A stretch of DNA of 64,000 bases, from contig CAVPYZ010000004.1 of the NCBI GenBank assembly GCA_963710165.1, positions 434,001 to 498,000 on the forward strand, given 5' to 3'. The translations under genes were made by a program, and so were the position numbers. The stretch is from JACKIP01 sp963710165. GTDB lineage: Bacteria > Pseudomonadota > Alphaproteobacteria > Micavibrionales > Micavibrionaceae. Below, piece after piece: positions 25,950 through 33,454 of this stretch (the first letter of the stretch is position 1; every line of letters begins with the position of its first letter). The notes under the pieces are model-generated. The model worked only from the letters and a program-made list of their open reading frames with translations, searched no databases and was not told where the DNA came from.

Positions 25950-27452
25950 ATGCCGACCACACCCTTTTCTAAATCATTACCCGAGCGCAATAATATTCGT
26001 GAAGCCCTAACATTTGATGATGTTTTGTTGGTTCCGGGTGCGTCAGAGGTTTTGCCGGCAGACACAAATACAAAGACACGTTTAACCAGAGAGATTGAGT
26101 TGAACATCCCGCTTATCTCATCGGCAATGGATACAATCACCGAGTCAAAAATGGCGATTGCCATGGCACAAGCGGGCGGTTTGGGCGTTCTTCATCGTAA
26201 TATGGATATCGAGGCGCAGGCCAACCAAGTGCGGGCGGTCAAACGATTTGAAAGCGGAATGGTGGTTGACCCGATTACAATTCATCCCACAGCAACATTG
26301 GGCGAAGCATTGACAATTATGCGTGAAACCAATATTTCGGGTATTCCCGTAACAGAAGCTGACGGGCGCTTGGTTGGGATTCTTACCAATCGTGATGTGC
26401 GTTTTGCCGATAATATGGATCAACCCGTTCGGGAGCTTATGACATCTGAAAATTTGATCCGTGTTTATAATGAAGTGGATAAAGATGAAGCACGTAAGTT
26501 GCTGCATAAACATCGTATCGAAAAGCTGTTGGTCGTTGATGATCAAGAACGTTGTATCGGGCTGGTTACGGTTAAAGATATTGAAAAAGCCGAATTAAAT
26601 CCGCATTCCACAAAAGATGATCAGGGACGCTTGCGTGTTGGCGCCGCCGTAGGAACGGGGGAGCAGAATATTTTACGTGCGGAGGCCTTAATGGACGCCC
26701 AACTTGATGTGTTGGTTGTTGATACGGCGCATGGTCATTCGCGCTCTGTTATAGAAACGGTTCAAGCTATTCGTAAATTACGTGGTAACAAAATGCAGAT
26801 TATTGCCGGAAATGTTGCAACGGCGGCGGCGGCCAAGGCGCTGGTCGATGCTGGTGCGGACGCGGTTAAAGTCGGTATTGGCCCGGGATCAATTTGCACC
26901 ACACGCGTTGTAGCGGGCGTTGGTATGCCCCAATTAACCGCCATTATGGACACAGCCGCCGAATGCGCGAAGCTGGGTGTGCCTTGTATTGCGGATGGCG
27001 GGATCAAATATTCAGGCGATTTGGCGAAGGCGATTGCGGCGGGCGCAGATGTTGCGATGATGGGATCAATGTTTGCCGGAACCGATGAAGCGCCTGGTGA
27101 CGTTATTTTGTATCAGGGACGTTCCTATAAAACCTATCGTGGTATGGGTTCCGTCGGGGCGATGTCCAAAGGTTCGGCGGATCGTTATTTTCAGGGGAAA
27201 GTCACAAATTCGGAGAAGTTCGTGCCTGAGGGGATTGAAGGACGCGTCCCTTATAAAGGATCTATCTCTGCGGTTATTCATCAAATGGTTGGCGGTTTGC
27301 GCGCATCTATGGGCTATACAGGTGCGGCGACTATTGCAGAAATGCAAAATAAAGCAGAGTTCATTCGTATGACAGGCGCAGGATTTAAAGAGTCACACGT
27401 TCACGATGTAACTATTACGCAAGAAGCACCAAATTATCGGACGAATAGCTAA
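25950..27452 (+). CDS. guaB: Inosine-5'-monophosphate dehydrogenase
   Basis: Converts IMP to XMP with NAD+, the committed step in guanine nucleotide synthesis. The 500-residue protein shows the TIM-barrel start (ALTFDDVLLVPGASEVLP), a Bateman module of two CBS domains (about residues 95-215: VVDPITIHPTATLGEAL and RKLLHKHRIEKLLVVDD), the nucleotide site (DVLVVDTAHGHS) and the catalytic cysteine loop GPGSICTTRVVAGVG with its Cys near residue 315, plus the YRGMGSVGAM flap. The start is close to the usual length. No guaA follows, so the two are unlinked here. Confidence 0.97.
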   Translation: MPTTPFSKSLPERNNIREALTFDDVLLVPGASEVLPADTNTKTRLTREIELNIPLISSAMDTITESKMAIAMAQAGGLGVLHRNMDIEAQANQVRAVKRFESGMVVDPITIHPTATLGEALTIMRETNISGIPVTEADGRLVGILTNRDVRFADNMDQPVRELMTSENLIRVYNEVDKDEARKLLHKHRIEKLLVVDDQERCIGLVTVKDIEKAELNPHSTKDDQGRLRVGAAVGTGEQNILRAEALMDAQLDVLVVDTAHGHSRSVIETVQAIRKLRGNKMQIIAGNVATAAAAKALVDAGADAVKVGIGPGSICTTRVVAGVGMPQLTAIMDTAAECAKLGVPCIADGGIKYSGDLAKAIAAGADVAMMGSMFAGTDEAPGDVILYQGRSYKTYRGMGSVGAMSKGSADRYFQGKVTNSEKFVPEGIEGRVPYKGSISAVIHQMVGGLRASMGYTGAATIAEMQNKAEFIRMTGAGFKESHVHDVTITQEAPNYRTNS

Positions 27453-27469
27453 TTTAGTTTTAGTTCGTT

Positions 27470-28003
27470 CTATGTATTAATAGCTTTAAATAATATGTAA
27501 TCAATCTTTGTTCTCCAATTGGGTATTAAAACACCAATATTTATTGTGAAAATAATGAGATTCATAATAGTGTATAAAGTATCATTATACATAAAAGCGT
27601 ATAGTATCCATAAGAAAACTGAGGCTGCGTACATTCTATATATATTTACCTGTTTAGATGCAGTTTCAGCAAAGCACGCTATTATAAAAGCCAACATTGG
27701 TAGGTAATCCATTTGTGACTTTGACAAAATTAAAGTTCCTATTATTGATAGTACCATTGCGATTGATAATCTTATCAAAATATTGTGAGCTTTGTTTTTA
27801 TTATAAAAATATAGATGTTAGGCTGTGTTCAAAATAGCTATTCCACAAATCATGCCACCGGTTGTGGATACAGATATATAATTATAAAGGCCTAGAAAAG
27901 CCGATGCATAAATAGAATAATAGAGAGTTGTCTTTAAAGATTTTTGAAAATATATTGCGATGCAAAAGTAAAAACCTATGATTAAGAGCATTGTAGAGAT
28001 CAT
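27470..28003 (-). pseudogene. YgjV-like membrane protein gene interrupted by an in-frame TAA
   Basis: Two short frames, 27818-28003 and 27470-27778, lie in the same reading frame and are separated only by a TAA at 27818-27820 plus 13 sense codons. Joined, they give about 177 residues with five or six transmembrane helices and an organisation like the YgjV inner-membrane family (N-terminal helix pair, then LPMLAFIIACFAETASKQVNIYRMYAASVFLWILYA). The interruption falls in the loop where that family has a basic segment. A single base change (for example from CAA or GAA) would explain it. It could be a real nonsense mutation, a sequencing error, or two separate small proteins; the first is favoured weakly. 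The area is very AT-rich. Confidence 0.55.
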
Positions 28004-28066
28004 TACCCATATACTAAGTATAATATCTTAATTTTTCATAAAGATTAAAATTATAATGTTTATATG

Positions 28067-28468
28067 TTAAATTTTACTATCAAAAATACTAAGAAGTTCC
28101 TCGCTTAATTCCAAAGCGACCTCGAGTGTTTTTACATTCGCTTTGTAAGTTGTCTCCGCCAGTTTTAAATTAACGATTTCTTCGGATAGATTTGTGTTTG
28201 GAACACCGATCAGTCCTTCAGAATTTGAAAACGGGGAGTCTGGGGCATATGACGGTACAAAGCCGGGGTTTTTATTTGAAATCTCCGACGCAACGCCGCC
28301 GCCCGAAAGGGCGGTTTGGGTCGATAGGCGTGTCTCATAGGGCTGTGCGCCGTTTTCTTGTGAGAGCGCGCCGCTGGTCGAGATATTTGCAATATTCGAC
28401 GCAGCGACGTTTACTCTTTGTGAACTGGCCGCTAGCCCTGACAACGCATTTGACACTGCGTTAAACAT
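28067..28468 (-). CDS. Orphan FlgC-like flagellar rod protein
   Basis: A 133-residue protein with the N-terminal rod signature (SNALSGLAASSQRVNVAASNIANIST) and the C-terminal rod/hook signature (VPNTNLSEEIVNLKLAETTYKANVKTLEVALELSEELL), which matches FlgC order and length closely. Rod proteins assemble in the periplasm as part of the flagellar drive shaft. No FlgB, FliE or other basal-body gene is adjacent, which is unusual because flgC normally follows flgB. It may be the genuine rod subunit displaced from its operon or a paralogue used elsewhere. The central part is shorter than in typical FlgC and rich in Ser and Gly. Confidence 0.85.
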   Translation of the reverse strand: MFNAVSNALSGLAASSQRVNVAASNIANISTSGALSQENGAQPYETRLSTQTALSGGGVASEISNKNPGFVPSYAPDSPFSNSEGLIGVPNTNLSEEIVNLKLAETTYKANVKTLEVALELSEELLSIFDSKI

Positions 28469-28524
28469 AATTTAATAATAGCATGGAATATTTAAAAAGT
28501 TTCTTAACAAATTTGGGCGTTCTT

Positions 28525-28995
28525 ATGATCAAAAAAATACTATTTATCGCGGGGGCGTCGCTTTTGATTTCGGCACCTGCTTTTGCAAAGCCGAAAATGT
28601 GGCTTTATGACTGGTGGCCGGGACAGCAAAGCACACTTGATTTTACACAGCGCTATCTTGATGACGGCAATGATATACATGATCGCCAATGGGATTCAAA
28701 AAAGTGGAATCCTGATGTCTGGATTCAACAGGAAAAGGGCGGTGTCGATCTGATTACCGGTTTTTATGAAGCCGGAATATTAGAAGATCAGCGTATTTAT
28801 GATGAAATTCCTTATCTTTATGTTGGGCCGAATTTCTATCATTTGAGCGGCTATGATCAACGCCGCATCGCGCAATCTGTAGATGAAGTGTATAATATTA
28901 CCAATATTGAAACAGATGATATGTTTTTTCTTTATGACCCGCATATGCGAAAAGTGATTGGCCTTTATACAAAGTATGGGTTGCAGCTTCATTGA
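28525..28995 (+). CDS. Exported hypothetical protein
   Basis: I do not recognise this protein of about 156 residues. The ATG at 28525 gives a clean signal peptide (MIKKILFIAGASLLISAPAFA, cut before KP); a longer frame starts at 28483 without benefit. The mature part is rich in Trp, Tyr and Asp (MWLYDWWPGQQSTLDF, WDSKKWNPDVWIQQE), and ends YDPHMRKVIGLYTKYGLQLH. The aromatic-rich composition suggests a compact periplasmic beta domain or a membrane-surface protein. A strong terminator follows 20 bp later, so it is a single-gene transcript, divergent from the FlgC-like gene. Confidence 0.72.
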   Translation: MIKKILFIAGASLLISAPAFAKPKMWLYDWWPGQQSTLDFTQRYLDDGNDIHDRQWDSKKWNPDVWIQQEKGGVDLITGFYEAGILEDQRIYDEIPYLYVGPNFYHLSGYDQRRIAQSVDEVYNITNIETDDMFFLYDPHMRKVIGLYTKYGLQLH

Positions 28996-29014
28996 AGCGA
29001 GACGAATTTAAAAG

Positions 29015-29041
29015 AAAAGCGGCAAAGTGCCGCTTTTTTTT
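29015..29041 (+). terminator. Rho-independent terminator after the exported hypothetical
   Basis: Perfect 7-bp GC stem (AGCGGCA / TGCCGCT) with a three-base loop followed by a run of T on the plus strand. The mirrored A run lets it also serve the minus-strand cytochrome gene that ends at 29072. Confidence 0.85.
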
Positions 29042-29071
29042 GTGTCATTATGCTTAGTGAGTTTAGCTTTA

Positions 29072-29857
29072 CTACTCAGCGTCTTTTTCGATATTCTCAA
29101 TAATGTCTTCAGCTTCTTCCTCAGGAGTGTCCGTATCCTTAGCTTCTTCAGAAGCAGCTTCTTTTTCCTGTATGTCTTCTGATGTTTCTGTGTCGCTGTC
29201 TACATTTTCTTCAGCTTCACTATCCGTGTCTGTCGCGCCTTCTGCGTCCATATCCATAGTATTATCATCTTCTTCGATGACGTCCGGTTCCGGGGCTAAC
29301 TCCGCTTTTTCGGCAGAAATTTCTGATTCGGTTGGCATGGCAATCGGGCTATCGGAAAGCGTTCTGAGCCATGCAATCATTGCGGCGCGATCTTCCTGTT
29401 TTTTAATACCGATATATCCCATTTTGGTGCCGGGCATATATTGTTTGGGCTTATAAAGAAATTTATTCATTTGGTCATATCCCCAAGACTCACCAAATGT
29501 TGACATAGCATCGGAATAAGAATATCCGGCATGCGCGCCCATGTTATTGCCCATGACATTCCACAGGTTGGGGCCGACCTTATTCGCGCCGCCTTTATCA
29601 AATGAATGGCACGCGGCGCACGCTTTGGATAGTTTTTGTCCACGTGCAACTTCAGCTGCGGCTAACAAATGCATAACCGGTTCAGGTCCGGCAGGTGCGC
29701 TGACGCCGCCCGCGACAACCTCCACTCCTTCAATCGGAACAGCGTCTTCTTTAAGGTCATGCGAGTACATGACTTGCTCTGAAATAAAGGCGGCAGTACC
29801 TGCGGTAATACCAGCAACAAGGAGGGCGGCAAAAATCTTGTTAAATTCTAAGTTCAT
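29072..29857 (-). CDS. Membrane-anchored class I cytochrome c with acidic tail
   Basis: A 261-residue electron carrier. An N-terminal hydrophobic anchor (about residues 8-25) is followed by a class I cytochrome c domain: haem site CAACH near residue 80 and sixth-ligand Met in YMPGTKMGYIG. This matches the CycM/cytochrome c552 type that links the bc1 complex to an oxidase at the membrane. What is unusual is the roughly 90-residue C-terminal tail after the haem domain: it is almost entirely Glu, Asp, Ala, Ser and Thr, and is probably disordered, perhaps an electrostatic docking arm. It converges with the exported hypothetical at 28525. Confidence 0.92.
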   Translation of the reverse strand: MNLEFNKIFAALLVAGITAGTAAFISEQVMYSHDLKEDAVPIEGVEVVAGGVSAPAGPEPVMHLLAAAEVARGQKLSKACAACHSFDKGGANKVGPNLWNVMGNNMGAHAGYSYSDAMSTFGESWGYDQMNKFLYKPKQYMPGTKMGYIGIKKQEDRAAMIAWLRTLSDSPIAMPTESEISAEKAELAPEPDVIEEDDNTMDMDAEGATDTDSEAEENVDSDTETSEDIQEKEAASEEAKDTDTPEEEAEDIIENIEKDAE

Positions 29858-29958
29858 GGATATTGATTATTCTTCATTTTTTAATTTATTTAGATTATCT
29901 GAAGCGCGGCGTCAATGAAACAAAAAATCATTTATTTTCTGAAAAGCGACATACAGGC

Positions 29959-30390
29959 TCAAATAATTGCATGAAATGAAAAATCCAGTTTCGCACCAAA
30001 GCTTTCATAAAGTTTTTGAGCAGCGGCATTATTTTGCTCGGCCACCCAGTAAATACGCGACCAGTCCTGTCTCTTATGTTCTTTATACAGGGTCTGCAGC
30101 ATTTTTTTTGCAACGCCCTTTCCTCTCTCCTCTGGAAGGGTAAACAGGTCCTGCATATAACAAGCTTGTGATAGATGACCCGTTGTGGGATGAAGAATAT
30201 AGTGCAAAATACCAATTAACTTTTGCGCCTTGAACGCTCCTAATGCATAAACATGCTCTTGGTCGCTGGTAATACGTTGCCATGTTTGTATGGTGACCTT
30301 TTCATCATTTTGGCCCTGATTATTCTCTATCCATAAAGGTAGCCAGTCAGAAAATTCATTGAGGTGAAGAGGGCGAATAATGCATGTCAT
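29959..30390 (-). CDS. GNAT family N-acetyltransferase
   Basis: A 143-residue acetyltransferase of the GCN5-related fold. The acetyl-CoA pyrophosphate loop is visible as PEERGKGVAKKMLQTLYK (R/Q-x-x-G-x-G/A), preceded by beta4 (ACYMQDLFTLP) and followed by AEQNNAAAQKLYESFGAK, the usual C-terminal half. The substrate cannot be inferred. It lies downstream of the ribosomal protein operon on the same strand but is separated by that operon's terminator, so it probably has its own promoter. Confidence 0.9.
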   Translation of the reverse strand: MTCIIRPLHLNEFSDWLPLWIENNQGQNDEKVTIQTWQRITSDQEHVYALGAFKAQKLIGILHYILHPTTGHLSQACYMQDLFTLPEERGKGVAKKMLQTLYKEHKRQDWSRIYWVAEQNNAAAQKLYESFGAKLDFSFHAII

Positions 30391-30420
30391 TTATCCAGTA
30401 TATCTGTGAACAGACATAAA

Positions 30421-30443
30421 AAAAATCCCCTTGCGGGGATTTT
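30421..30443 (-). terminator. Terminator of the rpsF-rpsR-rplI operon
   Basis: Perfect stem AATCCCC / GGGGATT with a four-base loop; on the minus strand it is followed by eight T residues. It lies about 25 bases downstream of the rplI stop. Confidence 0.85.
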
Positions 30444-30467
30444 GAAATATTTATTATTTTTTGAAGC

Positions 30468-31097
30468 TTACGCCGTTTTTTCTTCTTCTACTTCTTCAGT
30501 TGCTTCAGCATCTTCGCTCAGTTCCTCTGGAACGTCCTCAAAGATTTCTTCTGCATCTGCTGCCGCTTCGTCTTTAACAGTAGGTTGCTCATTACCAGAA
30601 ATAAGGGCTTGGCCGCTTTCTTTCTGGATTTTGGCTTCTTCTTCTGTACGGGCAATATTGACCGTTATATCAACTTTGACTTCAGGGTGAAGCGCGATTG
30701 TCACAGGGAAAAGACCAACCATTTTAAAGTTCTGGTTCAAGTCAATGTGTGAGCGATCAATCGTGATGCCTGTTTTCTCGGTTGCTTCATCGGCAATGTC
30801 GCGTGCGCTAACGGAACCGTAAAGCTGTCCGCCTTCGGATGCCTGACGAATAAGCGCAATTGTTGTGCCTTCGACTTTTTTGGCTTCTTTTGCCGCGGCG
30901 TCGCGTTTTTTCTTGTTTTCGGCTTCTAAGGCTGCTTTTTGCGTTTCAAAATAAGCAACATTATCCTCGGTTGCGCGTAATGCTTTTCCTTGCGGAAGAA
31001 GGTAATTACGGGCAAATCCTTGTTTAACCGAAACTTCATCGCCGATACCGCCTAGGCGATCAACGTGTTCTAGTAATATTACGTTTGTAGTTCCCAT
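30468..31097 (-). CDS. rplI: 50S ribosomal protein L9 with long acidic C-terminal tail
   Basis: L9 binds 23S rRNA at the base of the L1 stalk. The N-terminal domain (VILLEHVDRLGGIGDEVSVKQGFARNYLLPQGKA) and connecting helix are standard. The ATG at 31097 is used because MGTTNVILLEHV is the family start; the frame extends to 31151 inside the upstream gap. The protein is 209 residues rather than about 150 because of a C-terminal extension made largely of Glu, Ala and Asp with a Lys-Thr-Ala ending, a type of tail seen in some alphaproteobacterial L9 proteins. It is the last gene of rpsF-rpsR-rplI. Confidence 0.97.
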   Translation of the reverse strand: MGTTNVILLEHVDRLGGIGDEVSVKQGFARNYLLPQGKALRATEDNVAYFETQKAALEAENKKKRDAAAKEAKKVEGTTIALIRQASEGGQLYGSVSARDIADEATEKTGITIDRSHIDLNQNFKMVGLFPVTIALHPEVKVDITVNIARTEEEAKIQKESGQALISGNEQPTVKDEAAADAEEIFEDVPEELSEDAEATEEVEEEKTA

Positions 31098-31119
31098 TTT
31101 AAAGGTCCTTTTCTTTTCT

Positions 31120-31383
31120 CTATTTGTAGCTGTCCATCTCTTGACGTACATATGGCATTAAACCCATGTAGCGTGCACGCTTGATAGCGTTAGCGAGTTC
31201 GCGTTGTTTCTTTTGTGAGACATTTGTTATGCGACTTGGCATCATCTTTCCGCGCTCTGAAATAAAGCGGGATAGAAGTTTTGTATCTCTCCAGTCAATT
31301 GTAGGCGCGTTTGGTCCGCTGAAAGGACATGATTTAGAGCGCTTAAAAAATGGTTTTTTTACTGTTGGAATTTCGGCGTTCAT
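31120..31383 (-). CDS. rpsR: 30S ribosomal protein S18
   Basis: An 87-residue small-subunit protein that binds S6 on the 30S platform. The signature segment KSCPFSGPNAPTIDWRDTKLLSRFISERGKMMPSRITNVSQKKQRELANAIKRARYMGLMP is complete in its elements. Its start overlaps the rpsF stop by one base (TAATG at 31381-31385). It is the middle gene of the operon, 22 bases ahead of rplI. Confidence 0.97.
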   Translation of the reverse strand: MNAEIPTVKKPFFKRSKSCPFSGPNAPTIDWRDTKLLSRFISERGKMMPSRITNVSQKKQRELANAIKRARYMGLMPYVRQEMDSYK

Positions 31384-31769
31384 TATGCGGCCTCCTTCTT
31401 ATTCTCTGGCTTGCTGTCTGATTTGTTGTCTGACTTTTCATAGCGATCATATGTTTTCATCATTGGTGAAGGATCTTTTGACACTTCTTCAATTCTTAGA
31501 GACATATAACGCATAACATCACCGTGAAGACGCATTTGACGCTCCATCTCGTGTAATGCTTCTGCGTCACATTCTATTTCCATGGCTGTATAGCTGGCTT
31601 TTCTGGATTTATTAATACGGTATGCCAAGGTTTTCAGGCCCCACTGTTCTGTTTTGTGGATTTTGCCTTTGGCATCTGTAATGACTTTTTGCATTTCCTT
31701 GGTCAGATCTTCAACCTGTGCGGGGCTGAGCTCCTGACGCGACATGACTGTCACTTCATATAAGTTCAT
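31383..31769 (-). CDS. rpsF: 30S ribosomal protein S6
   Basis: A 128-residue small-subunit platform protein that dimerises with S18. It starts MNLYEVTVMSRQELSPAQVEDL and carries the usual GLKTLAYRINKSRKASYTAMEIECDAEALHEMERQMRLHGDVMRYMSLRIE core; the C-terminal 25 residues are a charged Lys/Asp/Ser tail. It is the first gene of rpsF-rpsR-rplI. In the 117-bp leader the minus strand can form a small stem GTATC-GAAA-GATAC and a CTTTTC/GAAAAG stem, which might be a regulatory site, but I cannot identify the known S6:S18 motif. Confidence 0.97.
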   Translation of the reverse strand: MNLYEVTVMSRQELSPAQVEDLTKEMQKVITDAKGKIHKTEQWGLKTLAYRINKSRKASYTAMEIECDAEALHEMERQMRLHGDVMRYMSLRIEEVSKDPSPMMKTYDRYEKSDNKSDSKPENKKEAA

Positions 31770-31886
31770 ATGACTTCCTTTCGAATGAGTATCTTTCGAT
31801 ACAAAGCCCTTTTCTTAACTGAAAAGAGCAAGGTTTAAGTTAATAGTAGGCTTTATAAGGATTTTAACGCTGAATGCAAGTAAAAT

Positions 31887-33302
31887 TTACTCAACTTCGG
31901 CAACGCGTAAATTATTTGTTGTTCCGGGCATACCGAACGGAACGCCCGCGGTAATGACAAGCTTTTCCCCGGGCACAGCCATTTTTTGTTCTTTAGCGCA
32001 TTTTATCCCTGCAGCAACAGCTTCTTTAAATTCACTGACATACTCGACGTGCGCTGTATGAACGCCGTAAGACACACAAAGCTGATTGGCGACTTGCTTA
32101 CTGGTTGTCAAACATAAAATCGGCATGGCCGGACGATGTCTTGCCGCACGTAGAGTAGTCGAGCCGGATGATGTAAAGGTTGTGATGCACGTGGCGTGAA
32201 TTGTTCTGGCCACTTCATCTGCGGCAACAGTAATCGCGTCACCAACTTCGTCAGAGCTTTCGGGGTGGTTGGCTTCCATAATTTTACGATAAAGCGGGTC
32301 TTCTTCTGTAGTTTGACAGATACGATCCATAATTTTGACCGCTTCCAGAGGATAATCCCCTGCCGCTGTTTCGGCAGACAGCATGACCGCGTCTGTGCCG
32401 TCATAAACAGCCGTCGCAACGTCAGAGGCTTCGGCGCGGGTTGGGCGGGCATTTTCGATCATTGATTCAAGCATTTGTGTTGCAACAACAACAGGTTTGC
32501 CTGCAAAACGCACGGCTTTAACAACACGCTTTTGCACAGAAGGTACTTTCTCAGGGGGGATTTCAACGCCCAGATCACCACGTGCCAACATAACGCCATC
32601 GGCAATTGCAATCATTTCATGAAGATAATCAAGTGCGGAGGGTTTCTCAATCTTGATCATCAGCTTGGCACGGCTTTCAATCATGTTCTTTGCCAAAATA
32701 ACGTCATCGGGTTTTTGAACAAATGACTGGGCAATCCAGTCAACACCCATATCCAAGGCGGCTTCCAGATCGACTTTGTCTTTTTCTGTTAGGGCTTCAA
32801 TGGGCAGGATAACACCGGGAATGTTAAATCCTTTGTTATTCGATAGCTTCGCGCCTGTCTCGATTTCGACATCAAGAAAATCCGCGCCTTTGTTTTTTAC
32901 ACGTGCCCGCACTTTACCATCATCAAGCAGAATCTCATCGCCTTCTTTTAGGGCGCTGATCACTTCGGGATGGGGGAGGTTTACACGTTTTTCGTCGCCT
33001 TCTGTTGTATCAAGGTCAAAACGTATCATCATGCCTTTTTCAAGGTCGATTGAGCCTTTTTTGAATTGACCGACACGCAGTTTTGGCCCCTGCAAGTCGC
33101 CAATAACACCGATAGGACGTCCTTTTTCTTCTGAAATTTCGCGAATTTGTTTTATGCGCGCAGCATGATCTTCATGTGTGCCGTGTGAGAAATTAAGGCG
33201 AAACACATCAACGCCTGCATCAAACAGCTTTTCAATCATTTCTTTTGTGGAGGAAGCAGGACCAAGAGTCCCGACGATTTTTGTTTGTCTATTTCTTTTC
33301 AT
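31887..33302 (-). CDS. pyk: Pyruvate kinase
   Basis: Transfers phosphate from phosphoenolpyruvate to ADP, the last step of glycolysis. The 471-residue protein has the normal barrel and domain order: KIVGTLGPASS at the start, GDLQGPKLRVG, the metal/Lys site MIKIEKPSALD, ARGDLGVEIP, TQMLESMIENARPTRAEASDVATAVYDGTDAVMLSAETAAG, and a C-terminal domain ending VPFGMPGTTNNLRVAEVE, suggesting a type regulated by sugar phosphates or not at all. It is a single gene divergent from the second flagellin with 152 bp between. Confidence 0.97.
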   Translation of the reverse strand: MKRNRQTKIVGTLGPASSTKEMIEKLFDAGVDVFRLNFSHGTHEDHAARIKQIREISEEKGRPIGVIGDLQGPKLRVGQFKKGSIDLEKGMMIRFDLDTTEGDEKRVNLPHPEVISALKEGDEILLDDGKVRARVKNKGADFLDVEIETGAKLSNNKGFNIPGVILPIEALTEKDKVDLEAALDMGVDWIAQSFVQKPDDVILAKNMIESRAKLMIKIEKPSALDYLHEMIAIADGVMLARGDLGVEIPPEKVPSVQKRVVKAVRFAGKPVVVATQMLESMIENARPTRAEASDVATAVYDGTDAVMLSAETAAGDYPLEAVKIMDRICQTTEEDPLYRKIMEANHPESSDEVGDAITVAADEVARTIHATCITTFTSSGSTTLRAARHRPAMPILCLTTSKQVANQLCVSYGVHTAHVEYVSEFKEAVAAGIKCAKEQKMAVPGEKLVITAGVPFGMPGTTNNLRVAEVE

Positions 33303-33454
33303 GATGATTCTTTTAGCATGATAAAAAAAGCAATCAAATGGAATAGTTTGGGGGCATTCTATCTTTTTTTAAGATTTTATTAAATTCTTCCTAACGAAAT
33401 TCGGCTATAATGGAAAACAAAACCTTTTACAGAATGTAATTAAAAGAAACCAGT
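33303..33454 (+). promoter_or_regulatory. Shared upstream region of pyk and the glycine-rich flagellin
   Basis: An AT-rich divergent gap. A TATAAT hexamer on the plus strand at 33404-33409 is a possible -10 element, but I see no convincing -35 at the right distance, so this assignment is weak. No clear ribosome-binding site precedes the flagellin ATG beyond an AAAAGAAA stretch. Confidence 0.3.
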
